NCBI RefSeq assembly: GCF_000488215.1
Contig: NZ_KI530712.1
Location: 624,881-688,880, forward strand
From: Acinetobacter nectaris CIP 110549
GTDB taxonomy: Bacteria; Pseudomonadota; Gammaproteobacteria; Pseudomonadales; Moraxellaceae
Direction of reading: 5' to 3'
DNA: 64,000 nt
Below, one piece after another: positions 1 through 9,369 of the stretch (the stretch's first letter is position 1; each line of letters opens with the position of its first letter). The notes under the pieces are model-generated. The model made no database searches. It had not been told where the DNA came from and worked only from the letters and a program-made list of their open reading frames with translations. The translations under genes were made by a program, and so were the position numbers.

Positions 1-2334
1 ACACGTGAAACTGCAGTACAGATGGTCTACCAAGGAAATATAGATGTCGGTATATCTCAGCTTCAACAACTTTTAGACAATGAGCCAACCAACCAAAAAC
101 TTCTTGCTGACTATTTAACACTACGCGCTCACTATCAGCAATTCACAGAAAGTGATCTACAACACCTGAAGCAGATTCATATTTCAGACTATCCGAGCTA
201 TGCCCAAATACCCACAATACAAGGATTAAGAAATAGTAAATATTTTTTAGTTGCTTTAGCATTCACAGAAAAACTCTACAAGCAGTGCCCATCACCAAAT
301 CTTTTATTATTAAAAGCAATTTTAGAGGCAGAAGCACAGCAAATACCTCAAGCTATAGAAGACTTGAAATTATTGCCTGTGGCACAGCTTACTGTAGAAC
401 AGCGCTTACAAGTCGCTTATGTATGGCGTATTACCAGTCACCCATTAAACAGCTTAAATATTTTAGTTCCTCTATTCGAGAGTGATCCAAAAAATAAAAA
501 AATAACCGAAGAGTATATTCAAACACTTATTGCTCTAGGCAACCACTCCAAAGCGTTAGATGCACTAGAAAAGTCAAATTTGTCTCAAGACTTCCCTGAG
601 CTATTCATCAATTTAAAGTTGGCAATTTTCAGCACGAATATCAATGATGCAATTGCACATTATAAATATCTATCTAACAAGGGTGAGCCCGATCAAGTTG
701 CTTTTAAACAGCTCGACGAGACTTTAGATGAAACCAATGATTTAAAAAAAATACTTACAGATCAATCTAAACAATATCTAATGTTTTATTACGACTATGT
801 CTATGCACTTAACTTTAGGAAAAGTTTCTCAGAAGTTCTTAAGTATGCATCCCAACCCCATAAGCCGTACCTACAAATGCCTGCATATGTACGACATGCT
901 ATTGCCAATGCTTATCTTTATTTAAAGCAACCACAATACGCCCAACCATTATATGAAAGTTTACTGCAAGAAAAAAATTATGCTGATATGGAGGTTTATA
1001 GTGGTCTTTACTATGCATATTTAGAACAAGAAAAATATAAAGAAGCAAATGAGCTCATTGTTAAAATTGACCAACTCATTCCAACATTTATTTATAGCAA
1101 TGCACTAGGCACAGACAAGACAACAGCACCCGATCGTTACGAATACATAGAGCTGCAAGGCTTAAACATTGCATATCACAACCAATTAGACTTAGCTGAA
1201 AATCACTTTCAAAAACTTGTCATTAAGTCGCCAAGTAATGCCAGCTACATCAATGATCTTTCAAAAATACAACGTTGGAGAAGCTTACCTCTCACGGCAC
1301 AAGCAACACTTAGACGGCTCAATGGCAAAAACACTATTGACAAATCAACGTTCATTAATAGATTGGAAAACTTCCAAGCACTTGAAAATATTAATGCTTG
1401 GCGGACACAACTTGAGCAGGTAGAAGATCTATACCCTCAAGATACAAGCATACAAAAAAGCCGTAAAGACCTAAATGCAAGAGATAAATTCACAGTTAAC
1501 CATGAAACTCGGCTTGGACGTAATACCAATAATGTTGGACAAGATTTAGAAAGTATTTCTCAAATATATTCACCATGGGTTGAAAATAACTACCGTGCAT
1601 TTTTCACACATCAGTTACGATTAGGAAAATATCAAACACAAAAAATACTTTCTGAAAGCTATCAAACTGGGCTGGAATGGCGTTCAGAAAGAAAACAGTT
1701 TGATATTTCCCTTTCACAATCGAAAAGAACCGGGCTAATGCTAAACTGGTCTGCATGGCTAAATGACCATTGGCAATATAATATGGGCTATAACAGCCAA
1801 GACCCTATTCCTTTACAAGCCATTCAAATGAATTATAAAGGGTTTACCTATACCATAGGTGCGCTATGGCAAAAAAATGAGTCACTCTCTGCTAAATTAG
1901 CTTATCAGTCGACTTACATGTCGGATACAAACCAACAAAATGATTATTCAATTCATCTTACAAAGCGTATTTTTGCATCTCCTCATCATACCACTGAAGC
2001 ACAATTAAACTTCAGTACAGGAACGAATCGTAAACAAAGCTCGGAGTATTTCAGTCCAGCAACATATTTAGATTCAACACTGGTACTACATCATGATTGG
2101 CTAACATGGCGTAATTATGAACAATATTTTAATCAACGCTTTGAACTAGGCCTAGGCATCTATCAGCAAAAAAATACACCGCCGCTTCCATTTTTAAGCC
2201 TCCAATACTTACATGATTGGGCATTAAGCGACTCATGGCATCTTCAATATGGTATGAACTTTACCAACCATCCTTATAACGGTCAGCATGAGAATCAGCT
2301 CTCAGGACTAATAGGCATACAAGGATCTTTTTAA
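1..2334 (+). CDS. pgaA: PgaA, poly-N-acetylglucosamine outer-membrane export porin (5' end outside window)
   Basis: PgaA exports de-N-acetylated poly-beta-1,6-GlcNAc, the biofilm polysaccharide, across the outer membrane. The reading frame is already open at base 1, so the true start and signal peptide lie upstream; 777 residues are visible. The first two thirds are helical TPR-like repeats, which in this family bind PgaB and polymer in the periplasm. The last 270 residues or so are aromatic-rich alternating strands typical of a beta-barrel and end in a C-terminal Phe (IQGSF), the usual outer-membrane assembly signal. The stop overlaps the pgaB start by one base (TAATG). The identity rests on this architecture plus the pgaBCD genes that follow; confidence is high. 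Confidence 0.93.
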   Translation, partial: TRETAVQMVYQGNIDVGISQLQQLLDNEPTNQKLLADYLTLRAHYQQFTESDLQHLKQIHISDYPSYAQIPTIQGLRNSKYFLVALAFTEKLYKQCPSPNLLLLKAILEAEAQQIPQAIEDLKLLPVAQLTVEQRLQVAYVWRITSHPLNSLNILVPLFESDPKNKKITEEYIQTLIALGNHSKALDALEKSNLSQDFPELFINLKLAIFSTNINDAIAHYKYLSNKGEPDQVAFKQLDETLDETNDLKKILTDQSKQYLMFYYDYVYALNFRKSFSEVLKYASQPHKPYLQMPAYVRHAIANAYLYLKQPQYAQPLYESLLQEKNYADMEVYSGLYYAYLEQEKYKEANELIVKIDQLIPTFIYSNALGTDKTTAPDRYEYIELQGLNIAYHNQLDLAENHFQKLVIKSPSNASYINDLSKIQRWRSLPLTAQATLRRLNGKNTIDKSTFINRLENFQALENINAWRTQLEQVEDLYPQDTSIQKSRKDLNARDKFTVNHETRLGRNTNNVGQDLESISQIYSPWVENNYRAFFTHQLRLGKYQTQKILSESYQTGLEWRSERKQFDISLSQSKRTGLMLNWSAWLNDHWQYNMGYNSQDPIPLQAIQMNYKGFTYTIGALWQKNESLSAKLAYQSTYMSDTNQQNDYSIHLTKRIFASPHHTTEAQLNFSTGTNRKQSSEYFSPATYLDSTLVLHHDWLTWRNYEQYFNQRFELGLGIYQQKNTPPLPFLSLQYLHDWALSDSWHLQYGMNFTNHPYNGQHENQLSGLIGIQGSF

Positions 2335-4118
2335 TGACTATTTACAAGCTATCAAAATACTTCTCTTGTTTGCTTCTCAGTCTGAGTACTGCAACAACTC
2401 AAGCTATAGAATTTAATGAAAATCTAAAAAAAGATCAGTCTATTTCTTTTAATTTTCATGATGTAAGAGATGATGTACAAAAACAAGGAGATCGTGACCC
2501 TTATGCTATTCATACAAAAAACTTAACTGCTTTTCTTGACTGGCTTTCCACATCTAAATGGAATCCTGTAACACTACAACAAATTTTAGATGCAAAAGAA
2601 GGTAAACATCCTCTTCCTCAAAATGCAGTTCTTTTAACTTTTGATGATGGCACACTGAGCAATTACACTCATGTTTTTCCACTACTCAAGCAGTATAAAA
2701 TTCATGCTGTATTTGCAATTGTCACGAGTTGGATTGATGGACGTAATTCAGGTGGTGAAACCGCATATGGTAAAAAAAATTTAGTTTCTTGGGATCAACT
2801 TAGAGAAATGCAACACTCTGGATTAGTCGAGTTTGCAAGCCACTCTGACCAACTCCATCAGGGTATATTGGCTAACCCCCAAAACAACCTAGAACCTGCT
2901 GCTATTACTCGACAATATTTCATAAAAGAAAACCGTTACGAAAATGATGATGAATATTACAACCGCATCATTACTGATCTAAAAATATCAAAACAAAGAT
3001 TAGATCATGAGCTAAATATTCAGACCAATACAATTATTTGGCCTTATGGTGCAGTAACACCAGAGTCTGAAAAAATTGCCAAAGATGCTGGCTTACCGCT
3101 ATCTTTTAGTTTAGGACGTTCAGGTATCAATAGCGCACATGACGGTACATTAAAACGACTCTTAGTTACAGACAATGCAACAGCCGAAACTTTAAAAGAG
3201 GAATTATTAAACCTGACGCATTATCATGAAGATTTAATCACTGATCAAAAGCACAGTATCCAATTTAGTTTAGATGACCTCATTTCCCAGCCAACGAATG
3301 ATGTAAATAATAACCTTGGGCTTTTTCTTAATTATGTGCAGGCTTTATCTGTAAATCGTATTTTCATTAATACGATTCAGGACTCATCCGAAGGACCTGT
3401 AACTTTTTTCCCAAATGAAGTATTCCCCATAAAAATGGACTTACTCAACCGAACTATTTGGCAATCTAAAACACGACTCTTTCTTAGTGCTTATGCATCT
3501 ATTCCAATGCATTACTTCTATGCAAACCCTACTCATTTAAATACCTTTGTGCAAAATCTAATGAAGAATAATACGGGTATTTCAGGGTTAGATTTAGATT
3601 TTGGCGATCAACTCTATAATAATTTTATAGCAAATGAGAATGCTCAATGGTTTGAAAAACTACAACACATTAAAGCCACTGCTGAATATTTATCTAATGT
3701 AAGTACAACCTTTAATATTGTATTACATGGTCAGGTATCTCTTACTGAAATGCCTGCATTTAAGCAAAAACTTGCTTATTTAACCCATTATTTTAACTAT
3801 ATAAATATAAATATCCCTACTCTTACAAATAATAAGGAATCTCATGCTTGGATAAATATATTGAAAGACATTCCACAGCATCAAAAAAACAAATTAATTG
3901 TCAGTTTAAATATTAAAAATATCAACCAAGCAAAAGTATGGGAGACTGCTCAAAATTTTCTTCAAGAGCTTGAACGCATAGGTATTCATAATATTAAAAT
4001 TCAACCTTACACCCTCGCAAAAGCAGCAGATATACAAAAGCACTTATACTTTCCAATAAGTGAAAATAGCAGTCCTTTAAGTTATAGAAACCCATTTCCT
4101 GAAGGAGAAAGTCTATGA
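2334..4118 (+). CDS. pgaB: PgaB, poly-beta-1,6-GlcNAc N-deacetylase
   Basis: PgaB partially deacetylates PNAG in the periplasm before export through PgaA. The protein has 594 residues, shorter than the roughly 670 of the E. coli protein. An N-terminal signal sequence ends near TTQA. No Cys sits at a normal lipobox position, so it may not be a lipoprotein as in E. coli. The deacetylase (NodB-like) domain covers about residues 35-300 and shows the metal and catalytic motif TFDDG near residue 103 and a His motif SHSDQLH near residue 166. The C-terminal half corresponds to the PgaB hydrolase-like domain, but the family's paired acidic motif appears only as LDLDFGDQ, so its activity is uncertain. 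It overlaps pgaC by 4 bases (ATGA). Confidence 0.92.
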   Translation: MTIYKLSKYFSCLLLSLSTATTQAIEFNENLKKDQSISFNFHDVRDDVQKQGDRDPYAIHTKNLTAFLDWLSTSKWNPVTLQQILDAKEGKHPLPQNAVLLTFDDGTLSNYTHVFPLLKQYKIHAVFAIVTSWIDGRNSGGETAYGKKNLVSWDQLREMQHSGLVEFASHSDQLHQGILANPQNNLEPAAITRQYFIKENRYENDDEYYNRIITDLKISKQRLDHELNIQTNTIIWPYGAVTPESEKIAKDAGLPLSFSLGRSGINSAHDGTLKRLLVTDNATAETLKEELLNLTHYHEDLITDQKHSIQFSLDDLISQPTNDVNNNLGLFLNYVQALSVNRIFINTIQDSSEGPVTFFPNEVFPIKMDLLNRTIWQSKTRLFLSAYASIPMHYFYANPTHLNTFVQNLMKNNTGISGLDLDFGDQLYNNFIANENAQWFEKLQHIKATAEYLSNVSTTFNIVLHGQVSLTEMPAFKQKLAYLTHYFNYININIPTLTNNKESHAWINILKDIPQHQKNKLIVSLNIKNINQAKVWETAQNFLQELERIGIHNIKIQPYTLAKAADIQKHLYFPISENSSPLSYRNPFPEGESL

Positions 4119-5371
4119 TTTCTTGGCTAGAATATCTCTTTGATTTTTCTTTTTTCTATCCACTACTCATGGCATGGATTTGGATTGTTGGCGGACTATG
4201 GTTCTTCTTTAAACATGAATTTACACCATCACCACTTCCAGTACCAAATACAGAAGAAGGTTGCAGCATTATTATTCCATGCTTTAATGAGGAAGCCCAA
4301 ATACATGAAACTATCCGTTATGCTTTACAAACACAATATCCAAAATTTGAGGTTATTGCCGTAAACGATGGTAGTTCTGACCGTACAGCTGAAATACTTG
4401 ATCAACTACAAAAAGAAAACCCACGTTTAAGAATTGTACATCTAGCTGAGAACCAAGGTAAAGCCATTGCGCTACGTTCAGGAACATTGGTAAGCCAATA
4501 CGAATACTTAATTTGTATTGATGGTGATGCATTACTACACCCGCATGCTGTTCTTTGGATGATGCAACCTTTAGTTTCCCATGCACGTGTTGGTGCAGTT
4601 ACAGGTAACCCACGGATCATTAATCGCTCAAGCATATTAGGAAAACTTCAGGTTGGAGAGTTTTCATCAATCATTGGTTTAATTAAGCGTGCTCAAAGAA
4701 CTTATGGCAGAGTATTTACCATTTCAGGTGTAATTGCTGGGTTTCGTAAAACTGCGTTAGAGCGTGTTGAGTTTTGGTCAGATGATAAAATTACAGAAGA
4801 TATTGATATTTCATGGAAACTACAATGCGACCACTGGGATATTCAATATATTCCTCAAGCACTTTGCTATATCTATATGCCTGAAACGCTTAAAGGATTA
4901 TGGAAACAAAGACTCCGTTGGTCTCAAGGAGGCATTGAAGTTTTAAAGGACTATATTCAAAGAATTTTTAAATGGCGCTTACGAAGAATGTGGCCAATTA
5001 TTCTTGAAGGAATTGTAAGTATTATTTGGGCTTATACCATCGCCCTTATTTTCATTCTCTTTATTCTTGGGCTATTCATACCTCTACCAAATGCAATATA
5101 TATCAAAACATTGTTTCCTGAATGGTATGGTGCAATGCTTGGTTTAACCTGCTTAATTCAATTTGCCATTAGCTTATGGATAGACAAACGCTATGATGGT
5201 CAAAACCGTTTCATACGCAACTACTTTTGGGTGATTTGGTATCCTATCTTTTTTTGGTTACTTACAACACTCACAACTATTACAGCTTTACCAAAAACAC
5301 TCTTACAAAAGAAAAAACGTGCAAGATGGGTAAGTCCAGACCGCGGTTTTAATGGGAACTCATCTCCATGA
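4115..5371 (+). CDS. pgaC: PgaC, poly-beta-1,6-GlcNAc synthase (GT2 family)
   Basis: PgaC is the inner-membrane processive glycosyltransferase that polymerises UDP-GlcNAc into PNAG, working with PgaD. It has 418 residues with one N-terminal membrane segment (about 12-32), a cytosolic GT2 domain (about 48-290) and three C-terminal membrane segments. Visible catalytic motifs are NDGSSDRT, the DGD metal site, TEDID, and the polymerase motif QRLRW followed by SQGG. The start overlaps the pgaB stop (ATGA) and the stop overlaps the pgaD start (ATGA), so translation along the operon is probably coupled. Confidence 0.96.
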   Translation: MISWLEYLFDFSFFYPLLMAWIWIVGGLWFFFKHEFTPSPLPVPNTEEGCSIIIPCFNEEAQIHETIRYALQTQYPKFEVIAVNDGSSDRTAEILDQLQKENPRLRIVHLAENQGKAIALRSGTLVSQYEYLICIDGDALLHPHAVLWMMQPLVSHARVGAVTGNPRIINRSSILGKLQVGEFSSIIGLIKRAQRTYGRVFTISGVIAGFRKTALERVEFWSDDKITEDIDISWKLQCDHWDIQYIPQALCYIYMPETLKGLWKQRLRWSQGGIEVLKDYIQRIFKWRLRRMWPIILEGIVSIIWAYTIALIFILFILGLFIPLPNAIYIKTLFPEWYGAMLGLTCLIQFAISLWIDKRYDGQNRFIRNYFWVIWYPIFFWLLTTLTTITALPKTLLQKKKRARWVSPDRGFNGNSSP

Positions 5372-5829
5372 AAAAAGATCATATAAAACTTGATATTCCT
5401 CAATATATTGATAACCCACACTTTGTGACTAAAAAAAGTAGAGATCATCTCATACAATTTTTAGGTTGGTTCTGTTTTATGGGATTAATACTGCCGCTTA
5501 TCACTCTCCTACTTTGGGCATTTGAGTTCACTACTATTCAACATTATATATTCATTGATGGGCAACACGCACGTCAAAACAATCTTATTCGTACAAGCAT
5601 GGCCACTTTCATCTGCTCGACAATTTTATTGAGTTGGGCATCTTATAATTGGATACGCTTTAGAAACAATGAAAGACGAAAAAAACCATTAAATACCCCC
5701 TTAAACCAACTTGCACAAAGCTTTGATGTTACTGTTCATGAATTAAATGAACTTCAAAAGTGCCAAAATCTCACGTTATATTATGATATTAATGGCAAAT
5801 TAACTCATTTTCGTCAAAATAAAACATAG
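5368..5829 (+). CDS. pgaD: PgaD, PNAG synthase accessory membrane protein
   Basis: This small inner-membrane partner is needed by PgaC; in E. coli the PgaC-PgaD complex is stabilised by c-di-GMP. It has 153 residues with two strong hydrophobic segments (about 30-55 and 75-97) and a polar, basic C-terminal tail. Sequence conservation in the family is weak, so the call rests mainly on size, two-helix topology and position as last gene of pgaABCD. It starts 4 bases inside pgaC. The stop faces the convergent dusB stop with only 4 bases between them, with no obvious separate terminator. Confidence 0.85.
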   Translation: MKKDHIKLDIPQYIDNPHFVTKKSRDHLIQFLGWFCFMGLILPLITLLLWAFEFTTIQHYIFIDGQHARQNNLIRTSMATFICSTILLSWASYNWIRFRNNERRKKPLNTPLNQLAQSFDVTVHELNELQKCQNLTLYYDINGKLTHFRQNKT

Positions 5830-5833
5830 CACA

Positions 5834-6877
5834 TTAGTTTTTCAATAGATCGATAGGTTCAACTTGTACATCACTCATTCTTTCACCGTGGTGTAATAAT
5901 TGATTAAAGTACTGCTCAACAACTTCTGCCTGTTCAGCAGTGCTATCGACCTTATACATTTGTTGACGAAAATCATTACTTGAGTGCAAACCTTTGGTAT
6001 ACCAAGCAATATGCTTCCTTGCGATACGGCATCCTGAATATTCACCATAGAAATCATATAGTTCAGTTAAATGCCCAAGAAGTACATTTCGCACCTCCTC
6101 GATTTCAGGCGCAGCTAAATATTCACCCGTTTTTAAATAGTGAGCGATTTCTCTAAATATCCATGGTCTTCCCTGTGCAGCACGACCAACCATAATGGCA
6201 TCTGCACCAGTTGTATCTAAAACATATTTTGCTTTTTCAGGGCTATCTATATCGCCATTTGCAATTACAGGAATATTAATCGTTTTTTTGACTTCAGTAA
6301 TCAAATCATAACGTGCGGTATTTAAATACATATCTTCACGTGTACGACCATGCAATACGAGTGCTTGTATTCCCGATTTCTCAGCACATTCTGCTACTCT
6401 TAGAATATTTTCCTCACCATTAAGGAAACCTAATCGAGTTTTTAATGTCACAGGCACATCCACAGCTTCAACAACTGCACTAAGTATTTGCTCAACTAAA
6501 CCTTCATCTTGAAGTAATGCTGATCCTGCAAGCTTATTGCATACCTTTTTTGCAGGGCACCCCATATTTATATCAACAATTTGTGCACCGTTAGCAACTT
6601 GATATCGTGCTGCCTCAGCAAGCTCTAGTGGGTCAGAACCTGCAATTTGTGCAGATATTGGTGCAATTTCCCCATCAAAGTTTGCTCTATATAAGCTTTT
6701 TTTTGTCATTCTTAATGTTTTGTCTGCTGTCATCATTTCACTAACAGCATGACCTGCACCAAAATATTTGCATAGTGTTCTAAATGGTCTATCAGTAACA
6801 CCTGCCATCGGTGCAACCCAAATCTTCTTATCTATTGATCTATCAAACAATTCTCTAATTACATTGTTTTTACTCAA
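5834..6877 (-). CDS. dusB: tRNA-dihydrouridine synthase B
   Basis: This flavoenzyme reduces uridine to dihydrouridine in the tRNA D-loop using FMN and NADPH. The protein has 347 residues with a TIM barrel at the N terminus. The FMN-binding start APMAGVTDRPFR lies near residue 22. The catalytic Cys is in the motif NMGCPAKKVC (around residue 105), and phosphate-binding glycines occur in ANGDI and VGRAAQGRPW. The APMAGVTDRPF and VSEMM motifs fit DusB rather than DusA or DusC. In many gammaproteobacteria dusB pairs with fis; no fis gene is present next to it here. About 500 bp without a clear gene lie upstream. Confidence 0.92.
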   Translation of the reverse strand: MSKNNVIRELFDRSIDKKIWVAPMAGVTDRPFRTLCKYFGAGHAVSEMMTADKTLRMTKKSLYRANFDGEIAPISAQIAGSDPLELAEAARYQVANGAQIVDINMGCPAKKVCNKLAGSALLQDEGLVEQILSAVVEAVDVPVTLKTRLGFLNGEENILRVAECAEKSGIQALVLHGRTREDMYLNTARYDLITEVKKTINIPVIANGDIDSPEKAKYVLDTTGADAIMVGRAAQGRPWIFREIAHYLKTGEYLAAPEIEEVRNVLLGHLTELYDFYGEYSGCRIARKHIAWYTKGLHSSNDFRQQMYKVDSTAEQAEVVEQYFNQLLHHGERMSDVQVEPIDLLKN

Positions 6878-7382
6878 TTTTTACAACCTCATTAAAGTTT
6901 GTTTACCCTCATCTTATTAACTTTTAACTCCCTATTTGCCCCTTAAAAAATTATGGTGCAAATAGGGACTATTACTAAACGTCAATAGATAGTACAAATA
7001 AATATCGTGCTCAAGCATGCATACACACACAAAACTTATCCAATAAAAACATTAATTAAAAGCCCCTACCTAAGAATGGCTGAAAAATGAAGCTTAGATA
7101 GAAAAAACCAAAGAAAAATACTTAATCAAAAATGATAAAGCCTAAAACTTTAGCAAATCTCATTAAAAAGTATTTAGAAGAAGTAGGCAGTTTCGCTAGG
7201 ATAAAACTTGGATGCTTAATTAAGTCATTAGTTTAAGCATTTCTGAGAAAAATATCTATTTATTAAAAGTAAGAAAAGCTTAATCTGTGCTTCAAAAGAG
7301 TTCAATTTCAAGAAATATGCAAAAAAAATTTAATTAAATACAATATTATCTTATGCACACATTCTTAAAAATTAACTTTAAC
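6878..7382. other. 505-bp stretch without a supported gene
   Basis: This AT-rich gap lies between the dusB start and the end of a small hypothetical gene. It should contain the dusB promoter. It holds one clear 10-bp inverted repeat (listed separately) and a 34-codon forward frame at 7132-7236 (starts MIKPKTL) without a recognisable ribosome-binding site, which is not called as a gene. Nothing else could be supported. Confidence 0.6.
6930..6967. repeat. 10-bp inverted repeat in the dusB upstream region
   Basis: CCCTATTTGC at 6930-6939 is matched by its exact reverse complement GCAAATAGGG at 6958-6967, with an 18-base AT-rich loop. It sits 53 bases upstream of the dusB start codon on the reverse strand. 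It could fold in a dusB leader transcript or bind a dimeric regulator; nothing in the sequence decides between these. Confidence 0.55.
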
Positions 7383-7715
7383 CTATGCTCTGACTATTGG
7401 AATAAGTTTACCCAGTAACTCTATTAAGCTTGGCGTATCAGGAACGCCAAAATACTCGACATTATCAGCATATAAAGAAAAAATAATAATATATTGATAC
7501 ATATCTGCATTTACAGTTTGTGCGATCAATACAGTAATGTATTTAGGAGAGTTTTCAGGATTAAAATATAAACTAGGATCGCAGATATACCCTAAACGCT
7601 CCATTCCCTCTTCAGGAGTAATGGGTCCATCTGTTGTCTGTAACTCTCTATTTAACTCAGCACTGAAATCATATTTAGCATCTACCCATCCTGTTCTATA
7701 GTTATACTCATACAT
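7383..7715 (-). CDS. hypothetical protein, 110 aa
   Basis: No family is recognised. The protein is acidic and soluble with no signal peptide. The C-terminal half alternates hydrophobic and polar residues, suggesting a small alpha/beta fold, and the N-terminal region is rich in Tyr, Asp and Glu. It is flanked by long AT-rich gaps and reads the same way as the two next small hypothetical genes, but the spacing (about 150-250 bp, with terminators between them) argues for separate transcripts. The start ATG at 7715 lacks a strong ribosome-binding site. Existence as a gene is likely from codon structure; function is unknown. Confidence 0.65.
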   Translation of the reverse strand: MYEYNYRTGWVDAKYDFSAELNRELQTTDGPITPEEGMERLGYICDPSLYFNPENSPKYITVLIAQTVNADMYQYIIIFSLYADNVEYFGVPDTPSLIELLGKLIPIVRA

Positions 7716-7825
7716 CTTTATTCGTTTCCGCTCTCAATGATCTTCAGTGACTCAGTATAGGCTGTTATAGACCGTTAATAAATTTCTTATTTCTCTATTC
7801 GAAATGACTGCGAAGAATAAATAAA

Positions 7826-7854
7826 ATAAAATGCGTAGAGTTTACGCATTTTAT
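7826..7854 (-). terminator. intrinsic terminator after the 7862-8179 gene
   Basis: A perfect 12-bp stem (7826-7837 with 7843-7854) with a 5-base loop lies immediately downstream of the reverse-strand gene ending at 7862. The stem flanks are A/T-rich, so it may work in both directions. Confidence 0.65.
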
Positions 7855-7861
7855 AAAAAAC

Positions 7862-8179
7862 TTAGTTTTGAATATCAATAATCTTATATCTTGTTTCAAG
7901 AAGCAAAGAACCTATTTCTTTTCCAATCTCAGGTTGTTTCAATGCTTCAAGATAGTTATTTTCTTTGATTAATTGTTGATCTTCGTCATACCACTCCACA
8001 ACAGTTACTTGATCACCATTAATTTTTTGCTTGATCACTTCCTGAGCAGACACTTTTAAAGTAGAGCCATCCAGTACTTTTTCTAGCGTAACAATCACTT
8101 CACATTTCCTATGTAACTTTTTAAAGTGCGTTATAGATACCATAGAAAAGGCTATTTGTGATGCAATAAAGTGTTTCAA
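7862..8179 (-). CDS. hypothetical protein, up to 105 aa
   Basis: No family is recognised. The longest frame starts at a TTG (8179); an ATG at 8143 (MVSITHF) would give 93 residues and is a plausible alternative, though neither has a strong ribosome-binding site. The body looks like a small beta-rich domain (IVTLEKV, KVSAQEV, VTVVEWYD) with a helical C-terminal end. It has no membrane segment or clear signal peptide. A strong hairpin terminator follows the stop, which supports an independently transcribed gene. Confidence 0.6.
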   Translation of the reverse strand: MKHFIASQIAFSMVSITHFKKLHRKCEVIVTLEKVLDGSTLKVSAQEVIKQKINGDQVTVVEWYDEDQQLIKENNYLEALKQPEIGKEIGSLLLETRYKIIDIQN

Positions 8180-8382
8180 ACCATTGCATTTCGCTTATTT
8201 AGTTTTTTAAGGCATAAAAAAAACCACGCAATTGGGGTATTAACGTGGCTATAAAAAGAGGGTGGTTAATAAACATCTTTTATAAAAGAATATCTAACCT
8301 ATGAAAAATATTATACCTAATTATTTTTAGTTAATCAATATTGTTGCAATAAAATTTCAATATGTACATTTAGCAACCAAAA

Positions 8383-8404
8383 AACCAAGCAATATTGCTT
8401 GGTT
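8383..8404 (-). terminator. intrinsic terminator after the 8425-8643 gene
   Basis: This is a perfect palindrome: the 11-base arm AACCAAGCAAT is followed directly by its reverse complement. On the reverse strand the stem is followed by a run of T, at the right distance downstream of the stop at 8425. Confidence 0.75.
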
Positions 8405-8424
8405 TAGCTTTTTTTCAAAGATTT

Positions 8425-8643
8425 TTAAGCATCTAGGACTTTATAAATTTTTGAAGATGTATTACTCTGAAATAATAGTTCAATCGAAGGTAATATTTTT
8501 TCACCTTTTACTTCAATAAAGTGAATATGCTGAACTAATGATGTATGCGGAACTCTATTGGCATGTGTTAAATGATTTAAAAAAGCTGTTGCGTAATGAA
8601 TCTTATCAAATTGATCTTTAACTTTTATAAGTAAAGTTTTCAT
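8425..8643 (-). CDS. hypothetical protein, 72 aa
   Basis: No family is recognised. It is a small soluble protein with a basic N terminus (MKTLLIKVKDQF), two conserved-looking His residues in the middle (QHIHFIE) and no membrane segment. It starts with ATG at 8643 and is followed by a strong palindromic terminator, which together support a real monocistronic gene. Nothing in the context suggests its job. Confidence 0.62.
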   Translation of the reverse strand: MKTLLIKVKDQFDKIHYATAFLNHLTHANRVPHTSLVQHIHFIEVKGEKILPSIELLFQSNTSSKIYKVLDA

Positions 8644-8781
8644 CGTTTAAACCCCACTGTTATAAACTGATCATTTTTATAACATGATTTCCCCATGTAT
8701 AAAAAACAAACATTGTAAGAATTTATGGCATAGTTAATAATATTTATCAAATGTAAATAAATCAGAAGAATTACTACCAAC

Positions 8782-9369
8782 ATGCAACCAATTATTGAAA
8801 CTCATCCGTTAGCCCCTTTTTTACCTAAAAAAGCTAAACTACTTATGCTTGGTAGCTTTCCACCCCCTAAAAATAAGTGGAAAATGGATTTTTATTATCC
8901 AAATTACCAAAATGATATGTGGCGCATCATAGGACTATTATTCTTTAAAGATGTATCTTACTTTTTAGATATTGCAAATAAAAACTTTTATCTAGATAAA
9001 ATTAAAGCTTTTCTTCATGAATATCATATTGCTATTTTTGATACTGCATACAAAGTCAAACGTTTGAAAGGAAATGCATCGGATAAATTTTTAGAAGTGA
9101 TTGAACCAAGCAGTCTTACTACATTTTTAACAGCAATACCTGATTGTAAAGCAATCATGACTACAGGAGAGAAAGCGACTCAAACATTAATGCAACACTT
9201 TCCTACCGATACGAAAGCACCAACAATACAGCAGTCAAGTCATGTACATTTCATAAATCGTGATATTAAATTATATAGAATGCCATCAACATCTCGTGCT
9301 TACCCTTTAGCGCTCCAAGAGAAAGCACAAGCATATCAAAAATTATTTAAAGAAATTGGCTTACTATAA
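8782..9369 (+). CDS. uracil-DNA glycosylase superfamily protein (Mug-like)
   Basis: This is a probable base-excision-repair glycosylase of the uracil-DNA glycosylase superfamily, closest in layout to Mug/TDG enzymes. The 195-residue protein has an N-terminal motif LGSFPPP, at the place of the family's active-site GxNPG motif. A central beta strand and loop is seen as AIMTTGEKA, and a C-terminal MPSTSRAY is at the position of the DNA-intercalation loop (NPSGLSR in Mug). The substrate cannot be told from sequence. The gene converges on tmk and the two stops overlap by 6 bases. Confidence 0.75.
   Translation: MQPIIETHPLAPFLPKKAKLLMLGSFPPPKNKWKMDFYYPNYQNDMWRIIGLLFFKDVSYFLDIANKNFYLDKIKAFLHEYHIAIFDTAYKVKRLKGNASDKFLEVIEPSSLTTFLTAIPDCKAIMTTGEKATQTLMQHFPTDTKAPTIQQSSHVHFINRDIKLYRMPSTSRAYPLALQEKAQAYQKLFKEIGLL

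Noticed and set aside
7132-7236. A 34-codon forward frame in the dusB upstream gap (MIKPKTL...).
   Set aside because: There is no ribosome-binding site, no neighbour gene or terminator that would fit it, and no family features.
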